Shown piece by piece: positions 1 to 9,960 of a stretch of 64,000 bases of DNA. Below the pieces are notes generated by a model. It did not search any database and was not told where the DNA came from. It saw only the letters and a program-made list of their open reading frames with translations. The stretch's first letter is position 1. The number at the start of each line of letters is the position of its first letter. The DNA comes from Exophiala sp. HKRS030. Lineage: Eukaryota > Ascomycota > Eurotiomycetes > Chaetothyriales > Herpotrichiellaceae. The position numbers and the translations under genes were made by a program. The stretch spans positions 5,707,665 through 5,771,664 of the forward strand of contig JAHWDD010000003.1 of the NCBI GenBank assembly GCA_023897205.1, in the 5' to 3' direction.

Positions 1-1
1 T

Positions 2-1543
2 ACTACACCGATTCAACCCACGCTTGAGGTGTCGGCGTTCAGTCCATACGACACACCTGGTCCTACGGACAGACTACATGAGAGTATCGATTCGACCTTG
101 ACGACCGATGCTCATGTCGGATCTCTCAGTCCTGGGAGGCCCTCCTTCTCGAATGAAAGTCTCGTCCCCGCTCCTCTAAGCTTACCTAGCCGCACACCAT
201 CGGCATATTCCAAGAGTAGTGTCTTCAGTAGTACGTTGAAACGTCTCGAAGAACTCGCTGATCCTTTCGGTACGCCGGTGACTCCATGTGGGTCGACTCG
301 ACGGTTATCTTCCCGATTGTACAACAACAGCCATATTCGTTGTGGCTCCTATAAAGACAACAACAAGAGAAGAAGCAGAAGCAGAGATGACGACGACGAA
401 GACGACCTCCTGTCCACATCCACCCCTACCTCGAACAGATCCTACTCACATTCCCAAACCCATTCCCACCAACCCTCCTGGCCCATCGACTCCTTCCCGC
501 ACCCACACAACCTCCACAGCACCATCCGACACCAACAACATCACCACTACGACGACGATGACCTCAACAGCTCCCCCACCACACGCGTCGCCAACCTCGC
601 ACTGCAACGGAAACTCAACAGACTCAGCCGCATCCTCACGGCCGTCACGAAATCCATCGACTCGTTCCCCACGGGCATGCTGCGACTAGACTCGCCTGCC
701 GTGCGCGAGATCCGACCTTCGCGGATCCCTGAAGACCGATATGTCAATGCGTTGAGGAAGATTTTCCCATCTGCCCCGACCCTCCTATTGAGTTGTCTGG
801 CAGCGTGGGTTTTGGTTGATTTGTACCTCGAAAGGGAGACACAAAGGCACCCGGACAAGACGCAAGTTCGTCCTCAGCGGGATAATGAAACGGATCGAAG
901 TGGAGAAAAGAGTTGGCTTGCCTCACTGGGCGCTGGATCGTCGTTTAAAGAAGAGTTTCTTGATCGCCCATTGCAGACATCTTGTCACATTCACTCTGAA
1001 TGCCATTCCCGCTCTCCCTCGAACCACACCTCGGACTCCCATTCCCATTCCCAACCCCACCACTCCTCTATCAATCCTCATCATCACCGCCACCCCCTTT
1101 CCCACCACCCTCACCATCCCCACCATCAAAATCCCCGTCCTCCCTACAACCACAATCACAACCACAACCACATCCCGCTCAAAGCCCTCACCATGCTCGG
1201 CATCGACAGCCCTACCAGCGAGAGCATGCTGCACACGGAACACGCACTGCGCAAACGCGCTGATGCGGTACGTCTCAGTGTCGGCGTCATCAGCCAGCAT
1301 CTCGTGCAGGCGCTAAGGGTTCTTGGGACCAGCATCTGTGGAGCGCCGTTCGGTGTCTTGTTGAGGTTATTGCGGGTGTTGGGGCAGGAGGAGTGGGAGC
1401 GGGAGGGGAAAGGGGAGGTGGAGATGAATGTGGGAGCGCGAGGAGGTCTGCGCGGTGTTGTGCTGCTGCGAATGTCGCTGGTTATGGGACAAGAGCGAGG
1501 TTTGGGGATAGATGTGGGGATAGGGATAGAAAACGGGACCTGA
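2..1543 (+). CDS. Membrane-anchored His-rich hypothetical protein, 5' partial
   Basis: I do not recognise the family. The frame is open from base 2 with no stop, and the first start-like codon (29) is GTG, so the true start lies left of the window. A Ser/Thr/His-rich N-terminal half is followed by a conserved-looking block (IPEDRYVNALRKIFPSAPT, about residues 235-255) and one hydrophobic segment (LLLSCLAAWVLVDLYL) that is a likely membrane anchor. Very His-rich low-complexity sequence follows (about residues 325-385). Near 1316-1320 the frame appears to lose one base: the +1 frame continues as GSWDQHLWSAVRCLVEV and runs to a stop at 1632 with an Arg/Gly/Ser-rich tail. A 50-nt intron at 1268-1317 would give the same frame but has a poor acceptor. 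The true C-terminus is therefore uncertain. Confidence 0.6.
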   Translation, partial: TTPIQPTLEVSAFSPYDTPGPTDRLHESIDSTLTTDAHVGSLSPGRPSFSNESLVPAPLSLPSRTPSAYSKSSVFSSTLKRLEELADPFGTPVTPCGSTRRLSSRLYNNSHIRCGSYKDNNKRRSRSRDDDDEDDLLSTSTPTSNRSYSHSQTHSHQPSWPIDSFPHPHNLHSTIRHQQHHHYDDDDLNSSPTTRVANLALQRKLNRLSRILTAVTKSIDSFPTGMLRLDSPAVREIRPSRIPEDRYVNALRKIFPSAPTLLLSCLAAWVLVDLYLERETQRHPDKTQVRPQRDNETDRSGEKSWLASLGAGSSFKEEFLDRPLQTSCHIHSECHSRSPSNHTSDSHSHSQPHHSSINPHHHRHPLSHHPHHPHHQNPRPPYNHNHNHNHIPLKALTMLGIDSPTSESMLHTEHALRKRADAVRLSVGVISQHLVQALRVLGTSICGAPFGVLLRLLRVLGQEEWEREGKGEVEMNVGARGGLRGVVLLRMSLVMGQERGLGIDVGIGIENGT

Positions 1544-2086
1544 GGAGTGGGAGTGGGAGTGGAAGTGGAAGAGGGAGAGAAAGGGACGCAGCCGCCAGGT
1601 ATTCAAGGAGCGATTACAAGATTAATCAATGAACTTACCGTTTCATAGTACTGATAATAGTGTCTGAAAATTATTCTTGGTTTATTTCCCTCTAACCTGA
1701 TACCTGATAGATGGATACATAGACTTTCTTATTCTCTTTCTCCTTCTTCTTCTTCTTCCTCCTCTCCTTCTCCCCTTTTGCATATCTCCCTAGACCTACC
1801 TCCCCTTGCGGCAAAGATATATATTACCGTATTCTACGAACCTCTACGTAAAATTACGCGTAGCAGGATTTCTTTAGAATAAGAATAAAACTCGTTGGTC
1901 TAATTTATATTAGATTACTATAGTTAGTCCTATAAACTAAAAATCTGTACTAACTATTCTACTTTTCCCTACGGATCAAGTCAGCAATAGAGTAGGATGG
2001 AATATACTAGAATACCATAGAACGAGATATAGAGAGGAGACAAGAGAAGAGGCAGGGATAGGAGAGGAGAGGCATGGCGAAGAATA

Positions 2087-2149
2087 GGACAGGACAGGAC
2101 AGGATGTATTATCAGAATGAATATAGGTGGGTAGGTGGGTAGGTGGGTA
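2087..2149. repeat. Two adjacent microsatellites, (GGACA)n and (GGTGGGTA)n
   Basis: Read directly: about three to four copies of GGACA at 2087-2104, then three copies of the 8-base unit GGTGGGTA at 2126-2149. Simple replication-slippage repeats; no function is inferred. Confidence 0.85.
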
Positions 2150-2392
2150 GGCAAGGACCCCTACAGTACAATACACTCAATCGCCGCATCGGACGGCGGA
2201 AGTCATTGCTAAACTGGCCTTACAACTTGAACGTAACTACGCCCTTTTTTGACCCCTTCTACACGACGCGGCGAGTCACAAGTTACTGGTTGATACCGTC
2301 ATCAAGACGCCCACCCCTACGCCTACACCTATGCCCCCTCCTCGTCGCATGATCGTTTAAGAGGAAGTGTCATTTATTAGTAATCCACTGGT

Positions 2393-2416
2393 AATAGCAA
2401 TAGCAATAGCAATAGC
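2393..2416. repeat. (AATAGC)4 microsatellite
   Basis: Four perfect copies of the 6-base unit AATAGC, followed by an imperfect copy. Simple sequence repeat in non-coding DNA. Confidence 0.9.
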
Positions 2417-2476
2417 AACAGAAACTGAAAACTAAAATATCCACCTCAAGGAATCTATCCGTACGGAGGGGTTTGC

Positions 2477-2840
2477 ATGCTTTATCTCTCTGGTAGAGAG
2501 TCGTCTTTCCCAGCATCTTCCCTTGAGGAAAGAATTTTCACAAGGCTGGCTGTGGAGGGCCCCGCTGAATATGTGCTGAATTTGAATGTCTTCAAGATGG
2601 TTATTGCTAACCGAAGCTTGTCCGTACCTGAGCTTGTCGCTCGCATAGGTGCGTGTCGATGCTCCGTTACAGTGCAACTCAGACCTTCTAAAGGAGTCCT
2701 ATAATCTGCTGATGTCTGTTTCAACCATGTTGAGCAGCCCAGAACATCACTCAAATTCTCGCCTGGTGAGTCTCTTGCAGATTGGGCAAATCGTCGATCT
2801 TACTGCCCGAGCTCGCCAAATTCAATCTTCTTTCCTGTGA
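2477..2840 (+). pseudogene. Coding-like fragment of unknown family
   Basis: An ATG-led frame from 2477 gives protein-like sequence (LAVEGPAEYVLNLNVFKMV, then SLSVPELVARIG). At about 2656 the good reading moves by one base into a second frame (VDAPLQCNSDLLKESYNLL) ending at 2840. If one base is restored in the short G run at 2656-2658, the two halves read as one protein of about 120 residues. No motif or family is recognised. It could be the remnant of a larger gene, a small gene with a sequence error, or chance. Confidence 0.2.
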
Positions 2841-3106
2841 CTAGACTCTCCCGTAGTGCGCATCCAATCTCGACTGTATTGCTGCACTTCTTCTGACTGG
2901 AAACGGGCTTTGGCGTTGTCTAGGCAGTAGAGGGTGACTTCATTGACCTCCGTGATGGATGGATGGCTCGCGGAAGCGCCTGTAGAAGTGCGGTGAGTGC
3001 GGTGAGATCTCGCGGTGAATGCCTGTGGCAACGTAGACATTCACAAGGCTGTAAATGGGTTGCGTGTTGCTTGAAAGCTTGACTTTGGTACTGGTGATTG
3101 GATGGT

Positions 3107-3451
3107 AGCCTCATTTCCGCCTTCGATATTGGATTGATCACCTCCCTTTGCTCGAGTGGGGCCTTTATCCGTGCCATCCTTACAGGTTTGTCCCAACGCA
3201 AATTCGCGATGGGCACTATGTGGCTGGATTGCTTGTGTTTGTGCTCCAGCATCATTGTGAGCTGCGGATTCTTGACTATGATCAAGGATATGACTCCAAG
3301 CGGAGCATGTGGTTTTTAGACCGTCATCGCCAGAATCGGCTGGAGCTTCATATGTTTCTCCTGCCCGGAGGTCTCAGGCCTGACCTTCGAGGGAATAAGT
3401 GAGGTGCTTCAAAATGGTTTTGGCATCAAGTATGCAAGGATCACAAGAGAT
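3107..3451 (+). pseudogene. Coding-like 3' gene fragment of unknown family
   Basis: After a stop at 3106-3108 the frame reads as dense, plausible protein (FVPTQIRDGHYVAGLLVFVL, ILDYDQGYDSKRSMWFLD, LHMFLLPGGLR). Near 3385 it appears to slip by one base and continues as LTFEGISEVLQNGFGIKY to a stop at about 3451. No start codon or upstream exon is visible. I do not recognise the family. It looks like the 3' part of a lost or unassembled gene. Confidence 0.25.
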
Positions 3452-3843
3452 TGAAGAACAGAGAAAGACCAATTCCCATCGGTCATCACGCGAATATTGT
3501 GGTGGAGTGATGGCTTGGAACAAAGCTGGGGCAATTGATACCACTCAGCAAATAGTGGCATAACGGAGCTTTCGAAGTATTGCATCTCGATTTGAGCGTA
3601 CCAATATTGCACTATGTCCCAAAAACAATCGGAGGACAATGGTTTGGTGGTGTTGACCCATTGAAAATGAGGTACCACCTCTTCGGATGATGAACACAGT
3701 CAAATATTAACGGACGAGGCAGCTGATCACTTTCCGGATACGATGATATGGGTAGTCCTCGAACACGAGTCGACGAAGATGTTGTCATTTTGTCCAGTGC
3801 AGTTCTTCGAATCTCAAGCGACCGACACCCTCAGCAAAGGTGA

Positions 3844-3857
3844 GGTCCGCACGGACC
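3844..3857. promoter_or_regulatory. GGTCCG-CA-CGGACC inverted repeat (candidate Zn2Cys6 site)
   Basis: Perfect 6-bp inverted repeat with a 2-base spacer, giving CCG-N2-CGG at its centre. It lies about 720 bases upstream of the Zn2Cys6 regulator starting at 4581. Zn2Cys6 proteins commonly bind paired CGG triplets. A related motif occurs upstream of the nitrilase and of the MFS gene in the same block. Binding is inferred only. Confidence 0.3.
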
Positions 3858-4580
3858 GGCATGCAAAATTGTCGGATACTTGATAACCAGAGTTTGCGCT
3901 ATGCAGGTGGAGGTCTAATCAAGCTGCAGAAGAGAGTTTAGTGAAACTTTCTTCTTTTCCTAGTGGGGTTAGCTTCTGCATACAACTAGGCCAGGACTGG
4001 AACTCATATTATGAACCTTGATTACCGATTTATCACAACTCATAGTATTTCCAAACGAGAAAGATTCTCGGCTTGCCCAATGCTTATCTTTTGTGATCAA
4101 CTGGGAACTGATTGCTATGGACTGTGCAACTCACAAGCAGCCAATCCTCAAGGGTTCGAGCACTTTCTGGCCTCCTACCCTTGCAATCTTTCCGGTGTTG
4201 AGCCAATGCAAAGCGAAAACCAAAGGTAGTCACAGATAAGAATTCAGAGCTTGGTTCTTGTGTTCGGCTTTGTGATGTCTCACTCAAACATGATAGTTGC
4301 TCCACGCGATGCAGTCGGTCTTGCCATTGAACACTGATAGCGTCTGAAGTGCCTGATCAAAGATCGTCTAGAGGGTCGTCCAAGGTGAGCACCAAGCTAA
4401 ATCCGACGGGATCATTATGTCAAGCTTGTCGACTTTACCATCTACTTCGCATATCTCCCATTCAACTGTTGAATCGGAGCCAAGTTCAAGCTGCGGAAAC
4501 TCAACCTCAACTCCTCTTGAGCAGCGTCTAGCACGAAGGCAAATGGACGACAGGACCCCCCCAAAATATCATTGCTTGCT

Positions 4581-7011
4581 ATGTTGACGATGGAACATAT
4601 CGACGATCAAGACAATTTTTTCAGGCCTATCCGACGGATAAGTCAAGCTTGTAAATCTTGCAGGTCTGCAATATCCTATACTTCTTGCCTTCGTTGGAGA
4701 CTCGGTTTCAACATATGCAAAACACAAGCTGACCTCCACAATGAAGACGCAAAAAGGCCCGGTGTTCTGGGCATCGTCCACGTTGTACAAATTGTCATCG
4801 CCTGTCTCTAGGTATGGCTCTTAGAAGTGCCTCATTGCTCTCGCTGTTCCCATTAACAAAAAGATAGAATGCGAATACACATGCAACGACCGCCGGGTTG
4901 AAGTACAACCCAAACGAACAACCGAAGATATCGTATGATCCATCGCAGCCTGAATACGAGACAGGATTCTGACCAGATTCAGAACCCCTTTTTGACAAGC
5001 CTAGATAAACTAAGGGTTGACGTCGCCGACCTGCGCTCTCAAATTCAGAAGTACGCATGTGTTCTTTCGTTACCGTTTTGTGTGACTAATGACTACATTG
5101 TTGTCCATAGCGTTGTTGCGAGTCAGCAGCAGATCCTGATAGCTCTTTCATCGCAGATTGAAATACAACGCAACAATGAAGCTTCCAAGATTCATCTCCA
5201 AGCAACAGAAACGTCCCCCAAATCTGCTTTGTCCGAACTTACAGGAAGCCACCACATAAGTCCTGAGGCACAAAAGCAAGAAGATCGAACTCTGTCTCGA
5301 TTGATCGCTCATCCCTCAGTGGAACACCTTGTGGACGTGTATTTTGAATTCTGCCATAACCAACCCTACTCACTCTTCCACGAAGATGCATTACGTCAAA
5401 GTCTAGAAGAAGAAGAGCTTCCTGATCACCTGCTCCTGGCAATCGCTGCCACGGCCCTACGCTTCTCGGACTTACCAGAGTTCAAGGAGAACCGGCATGA
5501 AATAGCTGCAAGAGCCGCATGTCGAGCTTGGGATATGATCGATTCACAGTGTCTCATCCAGAAAAACACTAATATTCGCATCACCCAGACACTTACTTTA
5601 CTCGCGGTATTCGATTTCACTGGTAAGTATTAACTATTAATCTGTTGACTGTCAATGTACTTATATTGGCATCTACTCATAGCTGGAATCAACCGCCATA
5701 GCTCTGCATGGATGAAAATCGGCATTGCGATAAGGCTTGCGCAGGACATGAAGTTGATGCTTCATCCGTCGAAAGAATTACCGTTCTCAATCCAAGAAGA
5801 GCAGCGAAGAGTCTTTTGGTCGCTTTACTTGTTAGATCGACTCGTGTCCTGCGGCCGAGGTCGTCCATGCAGTATTCCAGACTCATCTTGCCACTTACAG
5901 CTGCCCTGCGACGAGCTTTCTTGGAGTAAAAATAGCCCAATCTCAACTGCTTCCCTGAGTCAGGTACTCGATGGAAATTCACCTTTATTCACGGTTCAAG
6001 CACCCTTTGCACAGGTAGTGGTGCTCGCAAATCTTCTCGGTCGGACCACTCGATGTATGCTACAACTTGCCGATGAGGAGAATACCCCGCCTCCCTGGGA
6101 TCATAGGTCTGAGTTTGCCGCTGCTCAATCTGACTTGACCTACCTAGAGCCAACAACTCCCCTTCAGCAGGCTCTGGAAGAGGAGATGTCCCATGATGGT
6201 AGCGTGAGCGATCATATTGACCACTCAGCTCTGGGGCCAATCATCATGTCGCACGTCTTGTTCCATCTGTGTCATTGCGTCCTCCATCACCCATTCCTAA
6301 TGAAGAATAGATTTGATCAAATCTCAGCTCAACGTCGAACCGACTTCTTTTCACGAAGCTCCGAGACAGCCTATACCCATGCCAAAAAGCTCATCTCAGT
6401 AATACAGGCGGCCAGAGAAGCAGGCGGCTCGCCCCATACCTCGTTCTACAGTTATGCATCTGTGTTCGCTGGAACCATTCTTGCCTTGCACATGAATGGA
6501 GCATCTGAAATTGTTCGGGCTGAGACTGCAGAGCTTCAGGAAGCAAATTTTGTATATCTGGAAGATCTAAGTTTGCGTTGGAATCATGTTGCTGCTCCGG
6601 TATGTCGCTACCCAACTCAGACTTCGAATGAGGTGCACATGGATGCTAACAAGACCCACCTGATTCAAGATTCGCCTTCTGCGTAAATTGAAGCTCTGTC
6701 ATCGTAAATTCGACCTTTTCCTGAGCGATTCGGGAGGTAACCAGCCGCTTTTGGAGTCAGAAGAGACATTGATATGGACTCTTCTTGACTACAATGCCTT
6801 TTCAGTCATATCAACAGAAGAAGTTGAAACTCTGACAGAGCAAAATCCTCCAACGGCCTTGGCCGTGGATTTAGACGTCTGGATGAACGAGCTCCCGAGT
6901 CCCTTCCCACAGCTTCACCTGGATGTCGACAAAGGAGGCATCATTTCCCCGTCATGGGGGATCCCTAACGGCGAGCAGTACATAAATCCTGCCCGAACAA
7001 TGAGTATATAG
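4581..7011 (+). CDS. Zn2Cys6 fungal-specific transcription factor
   Basis: Nuclear DNA-binding regulator. Reconstructed exons 4581-4663, 4747-4811, 4868-4902, 4965-5050, 5111-5622, 5683-6599 and 6670-7011 sum to 2040 nt (679 residues). The zinc cluster is rebuilt across introns 1 and 2: CKSC in exon 1, RKKARCSGHRPRCTNC in exon 2, then CEY in exon 3, with canonical C-x2-C-x6-C-x6-C-x2-C-x6-C spacing. A coiled-coil-like linker (LRVDVADLRSQIQ) follows. The middle domain is of Fungal_trans type (SAWMKIGIAIRLAQDMKL, then EEQRRVFWSLYLLDRLVSCG). Introns 1 and 6 have clear CTGAC and CTAAC branch points. The intron 3 boundaries (4903-4964) are the least certain. ATG 4590 is an alternative start. The gene is convergent with the nitrilase, so it is a candidate pathway regulator. 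The target is unknown. Confidence 0.85.
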
Positions 7012-7354
7012 ATGTTAGCACAGTAGTAATTTTGCTCCTCTGTTCGATTGACAAACATTGATGGTGTTGAAGTTTCTTCTCAAGAGAACTGGATCTAGTG
7101 TAACAATGAAGAGTCTACCGATTTCCGTATCGCGAGAAAGTTCCATTAAATGAATATTTCAGGCGAGTTTGCAGGGGACGCGTGCTACACATTTGAAAAC
7201 AGCTAGGCTATAAGATTGATAAAGAATATAACTAATAGAAAATACCAATTTAGATTGCCTATATACACTTCCCCAGAACTCGCGCTAAGTCTCCATCGCT
7301 GCTTCACCCCCGTGGACAATTCGTTCTTCAACCGCCTGAGCGACACATCGCAAC
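7012..7354. other. Convergent 3' intergenic region
   Basis: About 340 bases between the 3' ends of the regulator and the nitrilase. AT-rich; presumably both 3' UTRs. No other signal seen. Confidence 0.5.
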
Positions 7355-8562
7355 TTATTCCAGAAAGTGAACTTGAGTGCCCGAGTACTTGGTGACCCGA
7401 AGACTCAAAAGATCAGGTCGCGAGTAGTGTCCAACGGTATCCAAATTATGCTTGGCCAGAGCTCTCTTGCTGACATCGATATCAGCGTACAAGATAGCTT
7501 CGACACCAGGGTCGACAGGCTCGACCAACTCAGCACCATCGGGACCGTAGATCATGCTGAATCCACCTGAATTGCCACGAGCGTAGCCGTAATTTTCCAA
7601 AAGGCATTTCTTCTTGTTCTTCTCGCTGAGGATCTGCGATGCAACCAAGACGAAGGTGGCACCCTCCAGAGCCAAAACCTGCGACAGCAAGCTGCACCCC
7701 TTGGGCGTAATGTGCCATTGCCATGGCTCTCCATTCTCAGGCATTTCCCAGATAAGTGGCCAGCTGGAAACATGGATATCGGTGTCTTGCCAGTATGTAT
7801 AGTAGCGGAGCAGGAGCTGTGAGTGCTCCCAACAGTTCAGACCGGAGACCTTGCCATACGGGGTTTGCACGGTGGTGGTCAAGCTGTCGGATTGGCCGTC
7901 ACCAAAATAAGCTCGTTCGACGTGGGTTGGCTTGATCTTGCGGCGATGATGGACGATGGTTCCAGTGCTGTCGATGAAGGACTAATCTGGGTCAGTAATG
8001 TGATAGTGCAACTTATGCCGCACGTAGTCGCAGTCCTTACCTGGGCGATGTAGATGCTACCGTTATAGCGTTCGCTGTATCCAAGGATGACAAACGCACC
8101 AGCTTCCCGAACCGCATCTCTGATTCGATCCATTTCCGGTGATTCTCTGACGAGAGAATTGCGGAAATACTCGTCCATGAATTCGGCACAGTTGCCAACT
8201 GACTGAGCCCAGATTGCCCTGAGACATCGTCAGTATCTGGGAGCCTTGTGTGCATCCGCAACATGTCCAAAACAATACATACCAGGGATAGCCAGGAATG
8301 AAGACTTCTGGGAAGCCAATGACATTGGCTCCAGCACCGCTAGCCTCCTTGATCAATGCAATGGCCTTGTCCACCCTCCCTGTAGATCATTCCAGACAGG
8401 CTCGGACTGGATCGCCGCGACCTTGACTGTCTTTGGTGGTGTTGCCATACTCGTCTCTGATTCACTCTTCGTGGGTGCTTCAACTACCTCTGGTGCTGGT
8501 CGAGTAGGGAGGGAGATGATAGAAGTGTCTGATCCGGACGAGAATGAGCCTCTACCTGGCAT
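7355..8562 (-). CDS. Nitrilase (C-N hydrolase), frame broken once
   Basis: Nitrilases hydrolyse nitriles to carboxylic acids and ammonia in the cytosol; close fungal relatives are cyanide hydratases. Exons 8562-8283, 8218-8041 and 7981-7355, with introns 8219-8282 and 7982-8040. The Glu-Lys-Cys catalytic triad is visible: Glu in [12 protein letters not shown], Lys in [13 protein letters not shown], Cys in GLNCWEHSQ. Near 8374-8380 the conserved run NDLQGG-VDKAIAL needs one extra G; as written the frame is lost after LQGG. With that base the CDS is 361 residues from ATG 8562, or 323 from the inner ATG 8448 ([14 protein letters not shown]), which fits usual nitrilase starts better. Every other part of the fold is intact, so a sequence error is more likely than decay. 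Nitrilase and arylacetonitrilase fit better than cyanide hydratase, but substrate cannot be set from sequence. Confidence 0.85.
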
Positions 8563-9960
8563 GCTATGCTTTAAATCTCGAAGTTCGATGCTGTGATCCT
8601 GACTGCCTCTGATCTCAAGGAGTGTACATCTAATATCTATCAATCAGTCTCCTTCATGTTGTTCAAGGATGTCCGGATAACAAGTATCCCATCACCGGAG
8701 CGGTCGGTCCGGCTGAATTCCTTCAGGCCCTGAGCACATATGCTATCCGGGTAATAAATACCCAGTATATCTAGGCTGATCGTCTTGTCTCCAAGCATAG
8801 AAGTGGGTAGCATGATGAAACGGATCTTGACCCTCCCTTCCAATGATAGAGCTTAGGGATGATTGGATGTCATGAAAGTTCCGAGCCCTCCTTTCTTGTG
8901 ATTTCCCCGCAACAATAGTAACGAGGCTGAGTATACCCATTGTGGGGTACGGATCTTCGAACGGTCTGGGAATTTGAACAATACGCACACTTTGGCAGAC
9001 ATTGACACACGCCGTTTAGTTCGAAATCTTCGAACATCGGTAAATATTCAATTCGGAAGCATCTAGCAGGGCAGCCTTTTTGTCACTCCCCTCTCGTGAC
9101 TGATTATTACCGTTAACGGGCCAGCAATCGGAAATCCCAACTCCCAATACGCAGCAACTTCGATAGATCTTCCTCATTGGCCACAACCAGCATCAAGAGT
9201 CGTGGCGGAGAAAACAACCTAAAGCCTGGAAACCTCGAAACGGGGCCCGGAAGGAAGCTGCTCGACTGGTGTGTCACCTGCTCCACCGTGAGATGAAATC
9301 TTAGTCCAGAGTTGGCCACTGACACGTGACGTCTCAATCGATGCATCTACGGAGTGGTTTCAAAATCCACATCGTTTTGTTATCAAATGAAGAGGTTTAA
9401 CTTGTGGAGCCAATCCAGACCGTATCCCCTCCCCACTTATTTTGCCCCGGATTTATGACAATTTACAGCCAGCGGTGTTAAAGCTATCTTTCCGCATCCT
9501 TTGGTGAAGGCTAGCCAGGCCTTTTTAGATAGATAGAAATCACCAAGATCTCAACAAACATTACCAGATCTTCTTCCTGGAAATTGACACTCAGACGGTG
9601 CTGCAAAAAGACCGAGGCGACTGATGCGAGTCGACCTACTCGGCAAATGTTTGGTGGACCATTAACTTCGACGCTTGAGCGGGTCAATGATAATTGAGTT
9701 TGTCGAAGGTGGTCCAATGGGGTGACCGCGACAACCTTATCAGAACCCTCCAGCATTCTTGAAACTCTCCCTCACCTCGCCACAAGCCTCTCACTAATGA
9801 CATTTGATCAAAGTTCTTATTATGCAATGTCGATTGTGCATCTCTCTCTTCTAAAGGTGTGGCCCACGTACACTGGATTCTCAACTCACTCGATGTAAAC
9901 TCCTACGTTTGCGGTATCACGTTTTCTACAACTTCGCTCGAAGCGGTGGATGTAATCAGC
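8563..9960. other. Divergent promoter region, nitrilase / second regulator
   Basis: About 1.4 kb between the 5' ends of the nitrilase and the second Zn2Cys6 gene. It contains a CGG-triplet cluster at 8695-8712 and no credible coding sequence. It could serve as a shared bidirectional control region. Confidence 0.45.
8695..8712. promoter_or_regulatory. CGG-triplet cluster upstream of nitrilase
   Basis: Eighteen bases hold two CCGG ends with two more CGG triplets between them, including CGGTCCGG at 8705-8712. It lies about 135 bases upstream of ATG 8562. CGG triplets are the usual half-sites of Zn2Cys6 regulators, two of which flank this gene. CGGTCCG recurs in the inverted repeat upstream of the MFS gene. 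The functional role is inferred. Confidence 0.35.

Larger units (their letters stand above)
1544..4580. other. Gene-poor interval with microsatellites
   Basis: No complete gene is supported here. The interval holds a pyrimidine tract (about 1735-1780), an AT-rich stretch (about 1820-1975), several short tandem repeats, two coding-like fragments (2477-2840 and 3107-3451) and an inverted CGG-type motif at 3844-3857. Other open frames are short and of mixed quality. Confidence 0.5.

Noticed and set aside
923..1300. 125-codon minus-strand frame opposite the His-rich protein
   Set aside because: It is the antisense shadow of low-complexity CAC/CAT repeats, giving Val/Gly-rich nonsense.
1268..1317. 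50-nt intron in the left-edge protein
   Set aside because: The donor is good but the CTAAG acceptor and lack of a branch point make a one-base loss at the G run more likely; kept only as an alternative.
2087..2416. Possible CRISPR or direct-repeat array
   Set aside because: Units are 5-8 bases without spacers; these are eukaryotic microsatellites.
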